From Candidatus Solibacter sp. (lineage in GTDB: Bacteria > Acidobacteriota > Terriglobia > Bryobacterales > Bryobacteraceae), in assembly GCA_017883345.1 (NCBI GenBank), contig JADGNT010000421.1, forward strand, positions 1 through 5,304: 5,304 bases of DNA. The letters are read 5' to 3'. Position numbers and translations under genes: made by a program. The notes below the pieces were generated by a model. That model was not told the DNA's origin, did not search any database, and saw only the letters and a program-made list of their open reading frames with translations. Of this stretch, positions 5,009-5,304 are shown piece by piece; the stretch's first letter is position 1; each line of letters opens with the position of its first letter.

Positions 5009-5304
5009 TTAGAAACGCCGGGAGAGTTCCTCTTCGAGGGCCGCGCCGTTCAGCGGCGCATTGCCGCAGGCTTTACCCAGGGCGTTGCCAGATCCGAGCG
5101 CTGAGAGACGGCGGCACGGCAAAACGGATGGTGCCGGTCGGTTCCAGCGGGTCACAGCCATTGTGGAAAGTAAAGAAGTCCATGAAGCGCCGGTTCCACT
5201 TCGCGCCGTCCCGGATGAACATCGGCTCCAGCACGCTGGCGGTCAGGTAATCGCATAACTCCATGATGCGATGAGTGCGCCAATAGATCGGTCCCTCAGC
5301 GATG
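5009..5304 (-). CDS. Unrecognised protein, C-terminal part, possibly frameshifted (partial)
   Basis: A minus-strand frame enters from the right edge (IAEGPIYWRTHRIMELCDYL, then a segment rich in F, M, W and charged residues including WNRRFMDFFTFHNGC) and stops at a TAA at 5073-5075, giving LSARIWQRPG as its end. Codon choice is typical of the window's real genes, and the peptide has a natural composition. I do not recognise the family; there is no signal or membrane segment in the visible part. The +1 frame becomes the more coding-like one after about 5100, reading ALGSGNALGKACGNAPLNGA and ending EEELSRRF at a TAA at 5009-5011. Adding back one TC to the TCTCTC tract near 5096-5105 would join the two frames as PPSLS-ALGSGN. 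Either the protein ends at 5073 as read, or this is a frameshifted gene or sequencing error with its true end at 5009. Confidence 0.5.

Noticed and set aside
4999..5250. Plus-strand 83-codon frame with a good AGGAG before its ATG
   Set aside because: Despite the ribosome-binding site, the product is arginine-rich with no fold signal, and it lies antisense to a more protein-like minus-strand frame sharing the same third positions. It is not wholly excluded.

Overview
The window is GC-rich, strongly G/C-biased at third codon positions in its real genes, and looks chromosomal. Several features suggest a soil-type Acidobacteriota genome of the Solibacter/Bryobacter kind: a secreted sugar-enzyme N-terminus divergent from a DUF5060/DUF4038 (apiosidase-like) gene, a DUF3417-type glucan phosphorylase, an exported isoaspartyl methyltransferase, a DUF2934 mini-protein, and a REP-doublet element. 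The taxonomic guess is inference from gene families, not from a marker gene.

Layout, left to right. (1) Positions 1-190, minus strand: the signal peptide and first residues of an exported protein resembling the N-terminal domain of alpha-glucuronidase-like proteins; it runs off the left edge. (2) 191-298: a divergent intergenic region with candidate promoters for both directions and an operator-like inverted repeat. (3) 299-934, plus: the remnant of a secreted DUF5060-DUF4038 glycoside hydrolase, broken by an in-frame TAG just after the signal peptide and cut off early in the DUF4038 domain. The break lies in a run of back-to-back palindromes (846-895). (4) 931-3522, plus: an intact 863-residue alpha-glucan phosphorylase, the best-supported gene here. 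(5) 3522-3643: two inverted, imperfect copies of a structured ~42-nt repeat whose hairpins are preserved by compensatory changes, a REPIN/BIME-like element starting on the last base of the glgP stop codon. (6) 3727-4437, plus: protein-L-isoaspartate O-methyltransferase with an N-terminal signal sequence, preceded by a consensus TATAAT. (7) 4452-4643, minus: a 63-residue DUF2934 protein, convergent with the methyltransferase. (8) 4660-5008: mostly non-coding, with a 34-bp direct repeat present twice at a 42-bp period. (9) 5009-5304, minus: the C-terminal part of an unrecognised protein, possibly frameshifted near its end, entering from the right edge.

Functionally, the left end reads as carbohydrate scavenging (two divergent exported sugar-enzyme genes, one now dead), followed by intracellular alpha-glucan breakdown to glucose-1-phosphate and an extracytoplasmic protein-repair enzyme. 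These genes do not form an obvious operon, and I see no defence system, CRISPR array, tRNA, rRNA or intact transposase. Nothing here amounts to a demonstrable new multi-gene system. The most unusual items are the covarying REP doublet, the palindrome run at the gene break, and candidate promoters that would give nearly leaderless mRNAs.
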